Origin: Scytolyngbya sp. HA4215-MV1
Lineage (GTDB): Bacteria; Cyanobacteriota; Cyanobacteriia; Leptolyngbyales; Leptolyngbyaceae
Reading direction: 5' to 3'
Length of the DNA: 64,000 bases
Assembly: GCA_019359045.1 (NCBI GenBank)
Contig: JAHHIA010000001.1
Location: 372,001 to 436,000, forward strand
Part shown: piece by piece, positions 27,046 to 36,185 of the stretch
Numbering within the stretch: position 1 is the stretch's first letter
How the letters are laid out: each line of letters begins with the position of its first letter
Made by a program: the position numbers and the translations under genes
Notes under the pieces: generated by a model
What the model saw: the letters and a program-made list of their open reading frames with translations, nothing else
The model's database searches: none
Told to the model about the DNA's origin: nothing

Positions 27046-28159
27046 TGACACCACGCTACGGGATGGAGAACAGGCAGCAGGCATCGCTTTTAATATTGAA
27101 GAAAAAGTTGCGATCGCGACCTTTCTCGACTCAATTGGCGTGCAAGAACTCGAAGTTGGTATTCCAGCCATGGGGCAGGAGGAGGCAGAATCGATCCGGG
27201 CGATCGCCCGCTTGGGCTTAAATGCTCAATTGCTGGGATGGAACCGGGCGAATATCTCTGACATTCAGGCGTCCCTAGATTGCGGATTACAGCGCGTCCA
27301 TATCTCCGTTCCTGTTTCAGAAATCCAGATCGCGGCAAAGTTTCATGGACAGTGGCGAGTCATGCTCGATCGCTTGCGGGATGTAATCAATTTCGCCCGC
27401 GATCGCGGCTTGGATATATCAGTAGGGGGCGAAGATTCTTCCAGAGCCGATGAATCTTTTCTAATGGATGTTGCCCTCTTTGCTCAAGAATGGGGAGCTT
27501 TTCGCTTCCGCTTCTGCGATACCGTTGGGATTCTCGACCCACTGACCACCTATCGCAAAGTGCAGCGGCTGGTAGAGCAATTAGCCATTCCGATCGAGAT
27601 GCATACGCATAATGATCTGGGTTTAGCAACGGCAAATGCATTGGCTGGCATTCAAGCAGGCGCAGCCTCAGTCAACACCACTGTCAATGGCTTGGGTGAA
27701 CGAGCAGGGAATGCAGCACTAGAAGAAGTGGTGATGGCACTGAAGCGCATTTATGGTGTGCAAACTGGCATTGATACCAAGCGGCTCCTGGAACTGTCGC
27801 GTCTGGTTGTCAAAGCTTCCAAATGTCCCTTACCCCCCTGGAAGGCGATCGTGGGTGAAAATACCTTTGCTCACGAATCAGGCATCCATGCCCACGGAGT
27901 GCTACAAAATCCAGGCACTTACGAACCATTTGCACCGGAAGATGTGGGTTGGGAGCGTCGCTTTGTCGTCGGTAAACATTCCGGTCGGCATCTGGTGCTG
28001 AATGTACTGCAACAACAGGGCATCATTCTTAACTCGGAAGAAGTGCAAAGAGTGTTGAAGGCTGTGCGGCATCAGTCGGTACGAGTCAAACGCAATCTGA
28101 CTGTTGAAGAACTTTTGAGTCTAGTTCCCCAAGCGAGGTCTTATACCCATGCAACCTGA
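26969..28159 (+). CDS. nifV: NifV, homocitrate synthase
   Basis: 396 residues from the GTG at 26969, chosen because AGGAG lies 7 bases upstream. The ATG at 27020 has no ribosome site but would give a more typical length. Motifs: INDTTLRDGEQAAGIAFNI, HISVPVSEIQIAAKFHG, VGGEDSSRADESFL, FRFCDTVGILDPL, HTHNDLGLATANALAG and the NTTVNGLGERAGNAALEEV loop. It condenses acetyl-CoA and 2-oxoglutarate to homocitrate, the organic ligand of FeMo-cofactor. It overlaps nifZ by 11 bases. Confidence 0.95.
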   Translation: MNQSLAISQPILPYKFTMKKHSIRINDTTLRDGEQAAGIAFNIEEKVAIATFLDSIGVQELEVGIPAMGQEEAESIRAIARLGLNAQLLGWNRANISDIQASLDCGLQRVHISVPVSEIQIAAKFHGQWRVMLDRLRDVINFARDRGLDISVGGEDSSRADESFLMDVALFAQEWGAFRFRFCDTVGILDPLTTYRKVQRLVEQLAIPIEMHTHNDLGLATANALAGIQAGAASVNTTVNGLGERAGNAALEEVVMALKRIYGVQTGIDTKRLLELSRLVVKASKCPLPPWKAIVGENTFAHESGIHAHGVLQNPGTYEPFAPEDVGWERRFVVGKHSGRHLVLNVLQQQGIILNSEEVQRVLKAVRHQSVRVKRNLTVEELLSLVPQARSYTHAT

Positions 28160-28430
28160 TGAATTAGCGCTTGATCTGCCCCCGCGATTTGACATTGGTG
28201 AAAAAGTACGGGTTCGAAAATTGATTCGCAACGACGGTACTTTTCCGGGTCAAGAAATTGGAGCGACACTGGCAAAAAAAGGTGAAACAGGTTATGTGAT
28301 CAGCATTGGCACCTTTTTGCAGAATTCCTATATTTATGCCGTGCATTTTTTGAACACGGGCTACATCGTTGGCTGTCGCGGTCAAGAGTTAGAGCCGATC
28401 GAAGTTAATCAACCAGAGGTTATTTCATGA
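28149..28430 (+). CDS. nifZ: NifZ
   Basis: 93 residues with the NifZ core FDIGEKVRVRKLIRNDGTFP, KKGETGYVISIGTFLQNSYI and YAVHFLNTGYIVGCRGQELE, an SH3-like barrel. NifZ aids P-cluster formation in the MoFe protein. Starts inside the nifV end and overlaps nifT by 4 bases, so the three are coupled. Confidence 0.95.
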   Translation: MQPDELALDLPPRFDIGEKVRVRKLIRNDGTFPGQEIGATLAKKGETGYVISIGTFLQNSYIYAVHFLNTGYIVGCRGQELEPIEVNQPEVIS

Positions 28431-28630
28431 AAGTAATGTTGCGTCAAAATTCCGCAGGCACACTATTGGTGTATGTGGCAAAGAAAGACCTGGAAGAAGA
28501 AGTCGTCCATCAAACTACCGGAGAGCAAGGCAGAATTTTGACTCTGGCAAATGGCTGGGAACTGGCGATCGACCTTCTACAAGACCCCCTCCAATTACCA
28601 CAAACCGTTGAGGCAAGGCGATTAGCGTAA
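28427..28630 (+). CDS. nifT: NifT/FixU
   Basis: 67 residues: MKVMLRQNSAGTLLVYVAKK, DLEEEVV, LTLANGWELAIDL. NifT is a small protein of unknown exact role that accompanies nifZ. Last gene of the plus-strand nif operon, followed by a hairpin terminator. Confidence 0.93.
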   Translation: MKVMLRQNSAGTLLVYVAKKDLEEEVVHQTTGEQGRILTLANGWELAIDLLQDPLQLPQTVEARRLA

Positions 28631-28691
28631 TAGTGATACTGGTTTGCCGCAGCTGAGCGCTATACCAGCCAGATGTTAACCCAAATAGGTA

Positions 28692-28734
28692 CAAAAAGGC
28701 GATCGCTCTGCTTCAGACAACAGCGATCGCCTCA
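28692..28734. terminator. bidirectional terminator built on HIP1 palindromes
   Basis: GGCGATCGCT at 28698-28707 pairs with AGCGATCGCC at 28722-28731 around a 14-base loop. On the minus strand the stem is followed by TTTTTGT, which makes a good intrinsic terminator for cpcG. On the plus strand it is followed by TCATTT and may end nifVZT. Each arm contains a HIP1 octamer. Confidence 0.75.
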
Positions 28735-28840
28735 TTTGGATTATATTGTCGCGGCGAACCATTTACCTCAGTCCAAAAAAGCCTTTTAGACTCGCATTTG
28801 TGAATCCAGGAACCCATGGCTCCTGCTGAACAAGAATCAC

Positions 28841-29593
28841 TTAACGACCGCGGTAAGGAACAGACTTTGCAATATCGATGTTTTGAGTATTTGTGGTACT
28901 CGGTCTGCCAGATCTGGGACTGATGCTTTTCGCCATGTTGAGGAACAACGAAGGATCGCCAGCTCGAGGCTGTCTGTCGTAGGCACGGAAGTTGCGAACA
29001 GACTCTTGCCAAATCGATTGTGGGAAGCCCAACTGACCACGGTAGTAAGCATCATACCGGGGTGAAGTAATGTTGAAGGGCGTTTCGCCAGTCACACGAC
29101 TGGGCAGAAGCCGACGACGATGATAAGGAACAGTATTTTCACCAAAGTTCTCAATGTATTCGTCACTGTTGAGAAGTTCATCAATGAACCCCTTAACACC
29201 CTTCGTCATGACTACAGCCGACCAAGCAATTTTCTCAGCATTGCTGTAAACTCGACGTCCCAAAACCTTTTCGACACAATGTTCAACAAAGCGATAGTTA
29301 CTGTTTTTGTTGTAGAAGCTGTCGATAAAGGTATTAGATAGCAACAATCCACGAATGAAATCACGAACCGTAATCTGTCTGTTGCGAAGTTGAGATTCTA
29401 GAACAATCTCACGATCCCACTTGAATGCATGGAAAAAGATCTGGCGATAGGCAGCATTAATGAGATTTCCTATCTCGGTGGGTGAAAACAAATCATCAGT
29501 TGAATAAATGGTAGCTTCGTCATCCCGAGCACCTAGCGGGTTTACGCGCTGGTTTGGACAAGAAGGAGCATAAGCTAATAAAGGAATAGCCAC
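28841..29593 (-). CDS. cpcG: phycobilisome rod-core linker CpcG
   Basis: 250 residues. One phycobilisome linker domain at about 25-175 ([60 protein letters not shown]). The N terminus [17 protein letters not shown] is typical of CpcG. The C terminus (SVPYRGR) is soluble and has no membrane helix, so this is the core-attaching type, not the membrane-bound CpcL type. It joins phycocyanin rods to the allophycocyanin core. Divergent from the cpcBA operon. Confidence 0.95.
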   Translation of the reverse strand: MAIPLLAYAPSCPNQRVNPLGARDDEATIYSTDDLFSPTEIGNLINAAYRQIFFHAFKWDREIVLESQLRNRQITVRDFIRGLLLSNTFIDSFYNKNSNYRFVEHCVEKVLGRRVYSNAEKIAWSAVVMTKGVKGFIDELLNSDEYIENFGENTVPYHRRRLLPSRVTGETPFNITSPRYDAYYRGQLGFPQSIWQESVRNFRAYDRQPRAGDPSLFLNMAKSISPRSGRPSTTNTQNIDIAKSVPYRGR

Positions 29594-30307
29594 GTTTACA
29601 CAAACCCCCAGCCTTATAAAACTTGGAAAATGGCATTTTGATCATAAAAGATAAGGGGATTTCAACTTTCAACAGTCCCGCAAAACTTTACAGACCTTAA
29701 CCTCTTAGTTTTTAGTGAATCATGCAAAAAAAATAGAAATTTAGGTCATAATAATCTAGAAAAGAGCGACCATAAAAAGTATTCTAAACCTTACTATTCA
29801 ATGCTTTCAGCAATTTCCAACTTCCTTAATCAAGCAATCTTTTATCGAAATATAAAGTACTCTTTCCAGAGTTCATCTTCTAGACAAACTCTGGAAAACC
29901 CTCAAAAAGCTTACTGGAAAAGCGTCTCCACCTTTCTTTGCATTTCTTAATCAACTCCAATGCTGATGGGCTTGGAATTGCACTAATTTTGCACAAACAG
30001 GTTGCTCTAATTAGCTCAGTGAGGATACCAAGCAGAACTGAACGCTTAGTTTGTAAAACTTAGGCTTCAGAGTCAAAAGGTTATTCTTCATTGCGTTGGC
30101 AAAGTTGGCTTCTCGATCCATCGAATCTTCTTTTAAGAAAATCTGATGGTTTATACAACTCTATTTTGAGAGAGAGGTATGAAAGTAGACCATTTTGTGC
30201 GACGATCTTGCTCAGACTGCTTAAGCAGTTGGACATAAAACTTAAACTGAATCCGTTCAGTTTTGAAGCGACACTATAATTTGAGCAAAATTTAGGAGAT
30301 TGGATCA
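29594..30307. promoter_or_regulatory. cpcG-cpcB divergent promoter region
   Basis: 714 bases with no gene. It should hold the cpcG promoter and the cpcB promoter with a long leader. The cpcB leader ends in TTTAGGAGATTGGATCA before the ATG. There is a T/A-rich stretch at 29690-29900. No regulator site was recognised. Confidence 0.65.
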
Positions 30308-30826
30308 ATGTTAGACGCCTTTACCAAGGTCGTTTCCCAGGCTGATATGAATGGTCAGTTGGTGAGCAATGCTCAGATTGATGCTCTGTTGGCTATGGTT
30401 AAAGAGGGTGCGAAGCGTACCGATGTTGTAAACCGTATTACCGGTAGCTCTTCGACGATCGTTACCAATGCTGCACGGGCTTTGTTTGAAGAGCAACCCC
30501 AGTTGATTGCTCCCGGTGGTAATGCTTACACCAACCGTCGGGTTTCGGCTTGTATGCGTGACATGGATATCATCCTGCGCTATGTCACCTATGCAGTGTT
30601 CTTAGGAGATGCTAGCGTTCTTGACGATCGCTGCTTGAATGGACTGCGTGAAACCTATTTGGCACTGGGTGTTCCTGGTTCTTCCATGGCAACCAGCATC
30701 CTCAAGATGAAAGATGCTGCAATTGCGATTGCGAACGATCGTAATGGTATCCAACCAGGCGACTGTAGCGCTTTGATGTCTGAATTAGCTAGCTACTTTG
30801 ATCGGGCAGCATCAGCTGTAGGCTAA
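30308..30826 (+). CDS. cpcB: phycocyanin beta subunit (divergent paralogue)
   Basis: 172 residues. Both bilin-binding cysteines are present: C82 in [20 protein letters not shown] and C153 in [15 protein letters not shown]. The methylated asparagine region GGNAYTNRR is kept. Many otherwise constant positions differ ([37 protein letters not shown]), suggesting an accessory phycocyanin rather than the main one. It absorbs orange-red light in phycobilisome rods. AGGAG lies before the ATG. First gene of the operon. Confidence 0.93.
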   Translation: MLDAFTKVVSQADMNGQLVSNAQIDALLAMVKEGAKRTDVVNRITGSSSTIVTNAARALFEEQPQLIAPGGNAYTNRRVSACMRDMDIILRYVTYAVFLGDASVLDDRCLNGLRETYLALGVPGSSMATSILKMKDAAIAIANDRNGIQPGDCSALMSELASYFDRAASAVG

Positions 30827-30968
30827 TTGTCTGTCGTTCACACGCAGCTTAAGTCCACTTCTCAAGTGCGCTTATTGCTTTGATCCGGATAGGTTCCAGC
30901 TACACTTCTTTTTAGCTGAAGCTATGTCCATTTAAGACTTTCTAAAAAACTAGGGAGATATTATTCCG

Positions 30969-31454
30969 ATGAAAACGCAATTGACTGAAGCAGTTGCAAC
31001 TGCTGATTCTCAAGGTCGTTACTTAGGCAACGTCGAGCTTCAAGTTGCATTTGGTCGCCTACGCTTGGCGACCGCCGACCTGGAAGCAGCAAAGGCAATT
31101 GGTGCTAAAGCTCAGCAGTTGGCTGAAGGTGCTGCGAATGCAGTTTACCAAAAGTTCCCCTACACCACGACGATGCAAGGGAATAACTATGCTTCTGATG
31201 CTCGTGGTAAAGCCAAGTGCTTGCGCGACATTGGTTATTATGTGCGGATGATCCAATACTGCTTAATCGCAGGTGGAACTGGTCCTGCTGATGATTTCCT
31301 GTTAGCAGGTCTGGCTGAAATGCACAGCAGTTTTGAGCTAGTTCCTGGCTGGTATGCGGAAGCGCTCAAGTACATCAAGGCAAATCATGGTTTGAGCGGC
31401 GACCCCGCACTTGAGGCTAATTCTTACATCGACTACATCATCAACGCGCTCTAA
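30969..31454 (+). CDS. cpcA: phycocyanin alpha subunit (divergent paralogue)
   Basis: 161 residues. The bilin cysteine C84 is in [18 protein letters not shown], and [17 protein letters not shown] and [20 protein letters not shown] mark it as CpcA. Departures from the usual sequence, such as [14 protein letters not shown] in place of the RTF-LSPSWY-EAL type, support a divergent paralogue. It lies 142 bases after cpcB. A hairpin follows its stop codon. Confidence 0.93.
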   Translation: MKTQLTEAVATADSQGRYLGNVELQVAFGRLRLATADLEAAKAIGAKAQQLAEGAANAVYQKFPYTTTMQGNNYASDARGKAKCLRDIGYYVRMIQYCLIAGGTGPADDFLLAGLAEMHSSFELVPGWYAEALKYIKANHGLSGDPALEANSYIDYIINAL

Positions 31455-31462
31455 TTGCGTAT

Positions 31463-31526
31463 GTTGCCCGGAAAGATAAGCAGTTCTGTCGATGATCCGA
31501 TGGCTTTGTTTATCATTCCGGGCAAC
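31463..31526 (+). promoter_or_regulatory. attenuator-like hairpin after cpcA
   Basis: GTTGCCCGGAA at 31463-31473 pairs perfectly with TTCCGGGCAAC at 31516-31526, with further pairing just inside. It is followed by TCTTTTATG. It lies 8 bases past the cpcA stop and 151 bases before the first linker gene. In other cyanobacteria such a structure lowers linker expression relative to cpcBA or protects the cpcBA message. Confidence 0.75.
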
Positions 31527-31676
31527 TCTTTTATGAGCATGGTTATTCTTTTAATGTGGGACAAAAATGGATCAATATTCAAATTGTCTCGCTTAATGCG
31601 GATAGCCTATGATTCAGTGAAGTTAAAAATCCGTGAAAAAAGTCGTTTAGTGATTAGTTTCGTGGGGAAAACAACC

Positions 31677-32492
31677 ATGGCTGGTTTACAAGAAGCAGGG
31701 AGATTGGGGATTAGACCCTTTGAAGAAGCAGAACCCGTCGAATTACGCCCTAATTGGACTTCAGGTGAAGTTCAGACGGTGATTTCGGCTGCCTATCGGC
31801 AGGTTCTTGGTAATGACTACCTGATGGAGAGTGAGCGGTTAGTTGGGCCTGAGTCGCTATTGGTGAAAGGTGCTATCTCGGTGCGAGATTTTGTCCGAGC
31901 GATCGCAGAGTCGGAACTCTATCGCAAGAAGTTTTTATATCCCAACTTCCATGTTCGCTTTATCGAGTTGAACTATAAACACTTACTGGGAAGAGCACCC
32001 TACGATCAGACAGAGATTGCCTATCATTTGAATCTGTTCATCTCTGAGGGGTATGAAGCTGAAATTAACTCCTACCTCAACTCCGTAGAATATCAAAATA
32101 GTTTTGGGGATAGTGTTGTTCCCTATAACCGGGATTTTCAAGTGGATCATCCTGGGCAAAGAGCGATCGGCTTCAGCCGTTTGTTGCATCTCTATCGCGG
32201 CTACGCAAATAGCGATCGGGCGCAGGGTCAAAAACAACCTCGCTTGACCTGGGAAGTTGCTAGAAATTTGGCAACGCCGATTGAGGCTCCGACTACTGGG
32301 GCGCTTTCTGGTGGTTTGGGGGGTGCTCGTGGGGATGTTTATCGGCTGCGGGTGGTACGAGCTGCGTCTTCTAAAACAGCAGTGGTGCGGCAGAGCACAA
32401 CCGACTTGCTGGTTTCCTACGACCAATTAACGACCAAGCTACAACAGTTGAGTCGTTCTGGCGGTAAGGTGATCAGTGTGACCGCTGTCTAG
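31677..32492 (+). CDS. phycocyanin rod linker 1 (CpcC/CpcH type)
   Basis: 271 residues from the ATG at 31677 preceded by GGGGA. The open frame begins at 31455 but would run through the hairpin. Linker domain at about 20-150 ([60 protein letters not shown]), then a C-terminal CpcD-like domain ([23 protein letters not shown]). It joins phycocyanin hexamers into rods. Confidence 0.92.
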   Translation: MAGLQEAGRLGIRPFEEAEPVELRPNWTSGEVQTVISAAYRQVLGNDYLMESERLVGPESLLVKGAISVRDFVRAIAESELYRKKFLYPNFHVRFIELNYKHLLGRAPYDQTEIAYHLNLFISEGYEAEINSYLNSVEYQNSFGDSVVPYNRDFQVDHPGQRAIGFSRLLHLYRGYANSDRAQGQKQPRLTWEVARNLATPIEAPTTGALSGGLGGARGDVYRLRVVRAASSKTAVVRQSTTDLLVSYDQLTTKLQQLSRSGGKVISVTAV

Positions 32493-32631
32493 ACTGTCTA
32501 AATCTGTTGGGTATCAGGGGGAATCGGTAAGCAGGAATGGTAGAGTTTCTGCCTATTGCTGGTTCCCCTTGAGTGATCCACCCCACCCATTTTATCCATC
32601 CCATTACGAATAATTTCAAGGAGAATTTCAG

Positions 32632-33501
32632 GTGGCTATTACAACAGCTGCATCTCGCCTAGGAACGTCGGCGTTTAGTGATGCCGCTCCAGTAGAACTA
32701 CGTCCTTATGCAACTTCGGGAGAAATTGAAGCGGTTATTCTTGCTGTCTATCAGCAGGTATTGGGTAATCCTCATCTCCTAACCTCTGAGCGTCTTGTCA
32801 TTGCTGAATCTTTGCTGCGCGATCGCCAAATCACCGTGCAGGAATTTGTTCGTCAAGTGGCTAAGTCTGATCTGTATAAACAGATGTTCTTCCACAGCAA
32901 TTTCCAAAGCCGAACGATCGAGCTGAACTATAAGCATTTGCTGGGCCGGGCACCTTATGCTCAATCAGAAATCACGGAGCACATGGATCTGTATCAATCC
33001 AAAGGGTTCGATGCAGATATCGATTCCTACATTGACTCGCCTGAATATCAGACAACCTTTGGGGAAAATATTGTGCCCTACTATCGCGACCTGGTGACCA
33101 CAGGTGTGGGTCAGCGATCGGTGGGATTGCCTCGGTTACTGCAACTTTATCGCGGTGCTGCTAACAGTGATCGGGCGCAGTTGATCGGTGGTGCACCCCG
33201 ATTGGTCAAAGATGTGGCTCAGAATACCGCTTCTACGGTGGTACCGCCTTCAGGCAGTGGTGCGGGCTTTGCGTTCTTACCCGCACTCAAAGGTGATGCG
33301 TCCTTTAGTGCATTCGGCGGTTCAAAAGCGTTTGGATCAGGGCAACTGTTCCGGGTTGAAGTGGCAGGCATCAGTGGACCGGGCTATCCAAAAGTCCGTC
33401 GAGTCAACAAGGCTGTCATTATTCCTTATGAAGAGTTGACTCCTCATATGCAGAGAGTGCAGCGTCAAGGCGGCAAAATCGCTAGCGTTACTCCGCTCTA
33501 A
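32632..33501 (+). CDS. phycocyanin rod linker 2 (CpcC/CpcI type)
   Basis: 289 residues from a GTG at 32632 with AAGGAG upstream. Same two-domain design as the preceding gene: [57 protein letters not shown], and C-terminal [13 protein letters not shown] and [10 protein letters not shown]. The pair probably arose by duplication. The cpcB-cpcA-linker-linker order resembles inducible phycocyanin operons (cpcB2A2H2I2). A separate small cpcD gene is absent. Confidence 0.92.
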   Translation: MAITTAASRLGTSAFSDAAPVELRPYATSGEIEAVILAVYQQVLGNPHLLTSERLVIAESLLRDRQITVQEFVRQVAKSDLYKQMFFHSNFQSRTIELNYKHLLGRAPYAQSEITEHMDLYQSKGFDADIDSYIDSPEYQTTFGENIVPYYRDLVTTGVGQRSVGLPRLLQLYRGAANSDRAQLIGGAPRLVKDVAQNTASTVVPPSGSGAGFAFLPALKGDASFSAFGGSKAFGSGQLFRVEVAGISGPGYPKVRRVNKAVIIPYEELTPHMQRVQRQGGKIASVTPL

Positions 33502-33515
33502 ACTGAAGTCTAAAA

Positions 33516-33568
33516 ATCAGCAAAATTTTAGGGGTGTGGGTTAACCGCACCCCTAAAATTTTGCTGAT
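33516..33568. terminator. strong bidirectional terminator after the cpc operon
   Basis: Perfect 21-base arms at 33516-33536 and 33548-33568 around an 11-base loop. The stem has a GC-rich top (AGGGGTG/CACCCCT) and A/T base (CAAAATTTT/AAAATTTTG). It sits 14 bases past the linker stop and 12 bases from the stop of the convergent AraC gene, so it can end both transcripts. Confidence 0.92.
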
Positions 33569-33580
33569 CTATCTATTTTG

Positions 33581-34453
33581 CTATTGGCTTCTGTAGACTT
33601 TGGGAGGCATGCCGGTGAACTGGCGAAATTGTTTACTGAGATGGCTATGGCTATTGAATCCACATAGAAAAGCGATATCCGTGATAGATTGATCGGTTTG
33701 TTTCAGTAATTGTTTTGCCCGTTCTATGCGTTGTTGAAGTAAATATTGGTAAGGAGCGATGCCGATCGATTGCTTAAAAAGATGACTGAAATGAAATTGA
33801 CTCATATTGAGCAACGCAGCTAAATCGGCAAGCTTGATCTCTTGCTCCAGATGTTCGTTGATGTATTCCAGAATCTGCAAAAGTTGACGCTCCGGTAAGC
33901 CACCCTGATAAATTGACAGATGAGGGGTGACCGATGCATATTGCCGGAGTAAATGAACTGCCAAAACATTGGCTAGAGAGTCAATGTAGAGCCTGCCCCC
34001 TAAATTTTCTTGTTTGAGTTCTGCCAAGAGCAGCAGCCCGATCGCCTCAATTTGGGCATCGCGAGTTCGAAATTCAGGCAGTAATTCCAACCGCTCAAAA
34101 TTTTTGTCAATGGTTTCTTGAGCAACCCGTTGGATGAACTGAGACGGAATCCGAATCATCAAATAGTGGTCATCACTTTCCCAACGAGCAAAAAATGGTG
34201 TCTTTGCAGGTGTAATAGCAATATCGCCCTTTCCATAGAGTCCAGTATAGGTTTTGCCTCCTCGCACTTGCAACAAGCGCACCGGACGAGTGGCAAGCGA
34301 CAGACAAAGAGCGTGTTCATCAGGGTAATGACAGCTGCCTTCACCGGGTGGGGGTTGGTATTGTTCCACCAAAATATTTTGCCAACCCTGATTTTGGCTA
34401 GACAAAATGGGCAAGTTTGTTGGTTCAGGTGGACGGATCGCTGAAGTCTTCAT
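33581..34453 (-). CDS. AraC-family transcription regulator
   Basis: 290 residues. The C-terminal 100 residues carry the two helix-turn-helix units of AraC/XylS (IKLADLAALLNMSQFHFSHL, FKQSIGIAPYQYLLQQRIER, SITDIAFLCGFNSHSHLSKQ, FRQFTGMPPKVYR). The N-terminal part resembles cupin-like effector domains (GKGDIAITPAKTPFFARWES). It is divergent from an azoreductase gene 246 bases away and may control it. The ligand is unknown. Confidence 0.9.
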   Translation of the reverse strand: MKTSAIRPPEPTNLPILSSQNQGWQNILVEQYQPPPGEGSCHYPDEHALCLSLATRPVRLLQVRGGKTYTGLYGKGDIAITPAKTPFFARWESDDHYLMIRIPSQFIQRVAQETIDKNFERLELLPEFRTRDAQIEAIGLLLLAELKQENLGGRLYIDSLANVLAVHLLRQYASVTPHLSIYQGGLPERQLLQILEYINEHLEQEIKLADLAALLNMSQFHFSHLFKQSIGIAPYQYLLQQRIERAKQLLKQTDQSITDIAFLCGFNSHSHLSKQFRQFTGMPPKVYRSQ

Positions 34454-34699
34454 TACACAAAGCCAATTCGTCTAGTTTTGATTGTATTCATTTTTAGCAG
34501 TTTCCTGCCGATCACAAATAATGGGGAACCTGGATGCACTCTAAAGAGGGTAAGGCAAAGGATTCGATCGAATTTTCGTCTTTGGATTGTGGCATCTTGT
34601 CTGGAAATTGATCGCAAGATTTTGATAGTGACGCAGGAATCAGATAGTGCAATAGCGGCAAATTTCCTACGCTGAAGGGGTGATGGATCAGGAGGAAAT

Positions 34700-35380
34700 A
34701 TGGCACATCTATTGCACATTGATTCGAGTCCCAGAGGCGCACGATCTCGCTCCCGTAGAATGACAAAAGAATTTGTTGAGGCATGGCAGCGGGCAAATCC
34801 GACTGATGTTGTAACCTATCGGGATGTGGGTCGTCAGCCCGTTCCTCATGTCGATGAACCCTGGATTGCAGCCGCCTATGCACCATCAGAGCAAAGTTCT
34901 CCTTCGCTTCAGGAGGCTATTCGCGTTAGCAATCAACTGGTAGATGAGTTCTTAGCAGCAGATTTCTACGTGATTGGCGTGCCTATGTACAATTTCAGCG
35001 TACCCAGTACGTTCAAAGCGTATATCGACCAAATCGTGCGTCCGGGGCGTACCTTTGCGTTTGAGCCAGAGAAGAGGGACAACCGTTACAAACCGCTCGT
35101 ATTAGGTAAAAAGATGGTTATCATTACAGCGCGAGGGGACTCCGGCTTTGGAGTGGGTGAACGAAATGAGAAGCTCAATTATCAAGATCCTTATCTAAGA
35201 ATGATTTTTGGGTTTATGGGTATCACTGACATCACCTTTATTCCTGTTGAGAATGACGAGTTTGGTGGCACCAGTTTAGCCCAATCGATCGCGGCGGCGT
35301 CTGCTCAAGTGGCTCAAGTAGTGAGCAGGGAGAAACGGTGGAGTGGCAACAGTTCATCGTCAGGATTCGAGCTGGATTAA
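34700..35380 (+). CDS. azoR: FMN-dependent NADH-azoreductase / quinone reductase
   Basis: 226 residues of the flavodoxin-like AzoR family: LHIDSSPRGARSRSRRMTKE (FMN phosphate loop), FYVIGVPMYNFSVPSTFKAY (flavin contact) and ITARGDSGFGVGERNEKLNY. It performs two-electron reduction of quinones or azo compounds in the cytoplasm and protects against quinone stress. AGGAGG lies upstream of the ATG. The DUF1772 gene follows after 47 bases. Confidence 0.92.
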   Translation: MAHLLHIDSSPRGARSRSRRMTKEFVEAWQRANPTDVVTYRDVGRQPVPHVDEPWIAAAYAPSEQSSPSLQEAIRVSNQLVDEFLAADFYVIGVPMYNFSVPSTFKAYIDQIVRPGRTFAFEPEKRDNRYKPLVLGKKMVIITARGDSGFGVGERNEKLNYQDPYLRMIFGFMGITDITFIPVENDEFGGTSLAQSIAAASAQVAQVVSREKRWSGNSSSSGFELD

Positions 35381-35427
35381 CGGGTGGCTTTTCCAAGGAC
35401 TTCGGCAATCGCTAGGAGGTCAGTTGT

Positions 35428-35898
35428 ATGTTTGCATTGAAGCTTTTTGCCACACTGGGCTGTGGACTAATGGCGGGTGTTTTCTTTGCCTTCTCGACTT
35501 TTGTCATGAGTGCCCTGTCGCGGCTCCAGCCACCCCAGGGTATTGCTGCGATGCAATCGATCAATATCATGGTGATCAATCCGTTGTTTATGATGGTGTT
35601 TCTTGGTGCGGCTGTGGCTTGCATTTTTTTGGTGCTTACCTCGCTGGGACGGTGGCATCAACCCAGTACCCTTTACCTGCTCTGTGGTAGCTTGCTTTAC
35701 TTAGTTGGGACAGTGCTCGTGACGATCGCATGCAATGTACCAATGAACGAAGCGTTGGCAAAACTCGATCCAGCTAGCGCCGACAGTGCAAGTTTCTGGG
35801 CTAAATACCAGATTGATTGGACATTTTGGAACCACATTCGAACCTCTGCAGCACTTGCCGCCGCTGCCGCGCTGACCCTCTCGCTGGGGAAAGGGTGA
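35428..35898 (+). CDS. DUF1772 membrane protein
   Basis: 156 residues with four membrane helices (LFATLGCGLMAGVFFAFSTF, NPLFMMVFLGAAVACIFLVL, LYLLCGSLLYLVGTVLVTIA, SAALAAAAALTLSLG) and the family motif CNVPMNEALAKLD before DWTFWNHIRT. This resembles the anthrone-oxygenase-like DUF1772 family. It probably shares a transcript with azoR and may act on small aromatic compounds (inference). Confidence 0.85.
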   Translation: MFALKLFATLGCGLMAGVFFAFSTFVMSALSRLQPPQGIAAMQSINIMVINPLFMMVFLGAAVACIFLVLTSLGRWHQPSTLYLLCGSLLYLVGTVLVTIACNVPMNEALAKLDPASADSASFWAKYQIDWTFWNHIRTSAALAAAAALTLSLGKG

Positions 35899-36013
35899 AA
35901 AAAGGCCAAGGGCAGCCATCTCAATCAGCCGTTTGACCTTAGCAACTGGGTGAATGAAATTTACCCGCAAGGTGAAAAAAGGCTGAGGGCAGCCATCTCA
36001 ATCAGTCTGTTGA
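35894..36013. repeat. 43-base direct repeat after the DUF1772 gene
   Basis: Two copies, 35894-35936 and 35971-36013, with a 77-base period. Both begin GGTGAAAAAAGGC and contain GGGCAGCCATCTCAATCAG. They differ at six positions. The first copy overlaps the DUF1772 stop. Confidence 0.85.
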
Positions 36014-36029
36014 GTTTTTTTAACAGACT
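36006..36029. terminator. hairpin following the direct repeat
   Basis: GTCTGTT and AACAGAC form a 7-bp stem around GAGTTTTTTT. It lies between the DUF1772 gene and the convergent TetR gene and may stop transcription. Confidence 0.5.
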
Positions 36030-36185
36030 TGGCTTCAAATTTGATAGGCGATCTACTGACGAAACAGCTGCTTGCAGGGTTGTGGCAAGGACATCGATGT
36101 CATGTTATTGATGCTGGCCAAGTTGTTTGGACAAAACGCTTGAGCGATCGTGCACAGTCTAGAAGAACCCTAATTGCCCAATCTC

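Noticed and set aside
36100-36185. possible continuation of an IS1 transposase after the TetR zinc ribbon
   Set aside because: No frame on the minus strand beyond the stop shows transposase motifs; only the ribbon is present.
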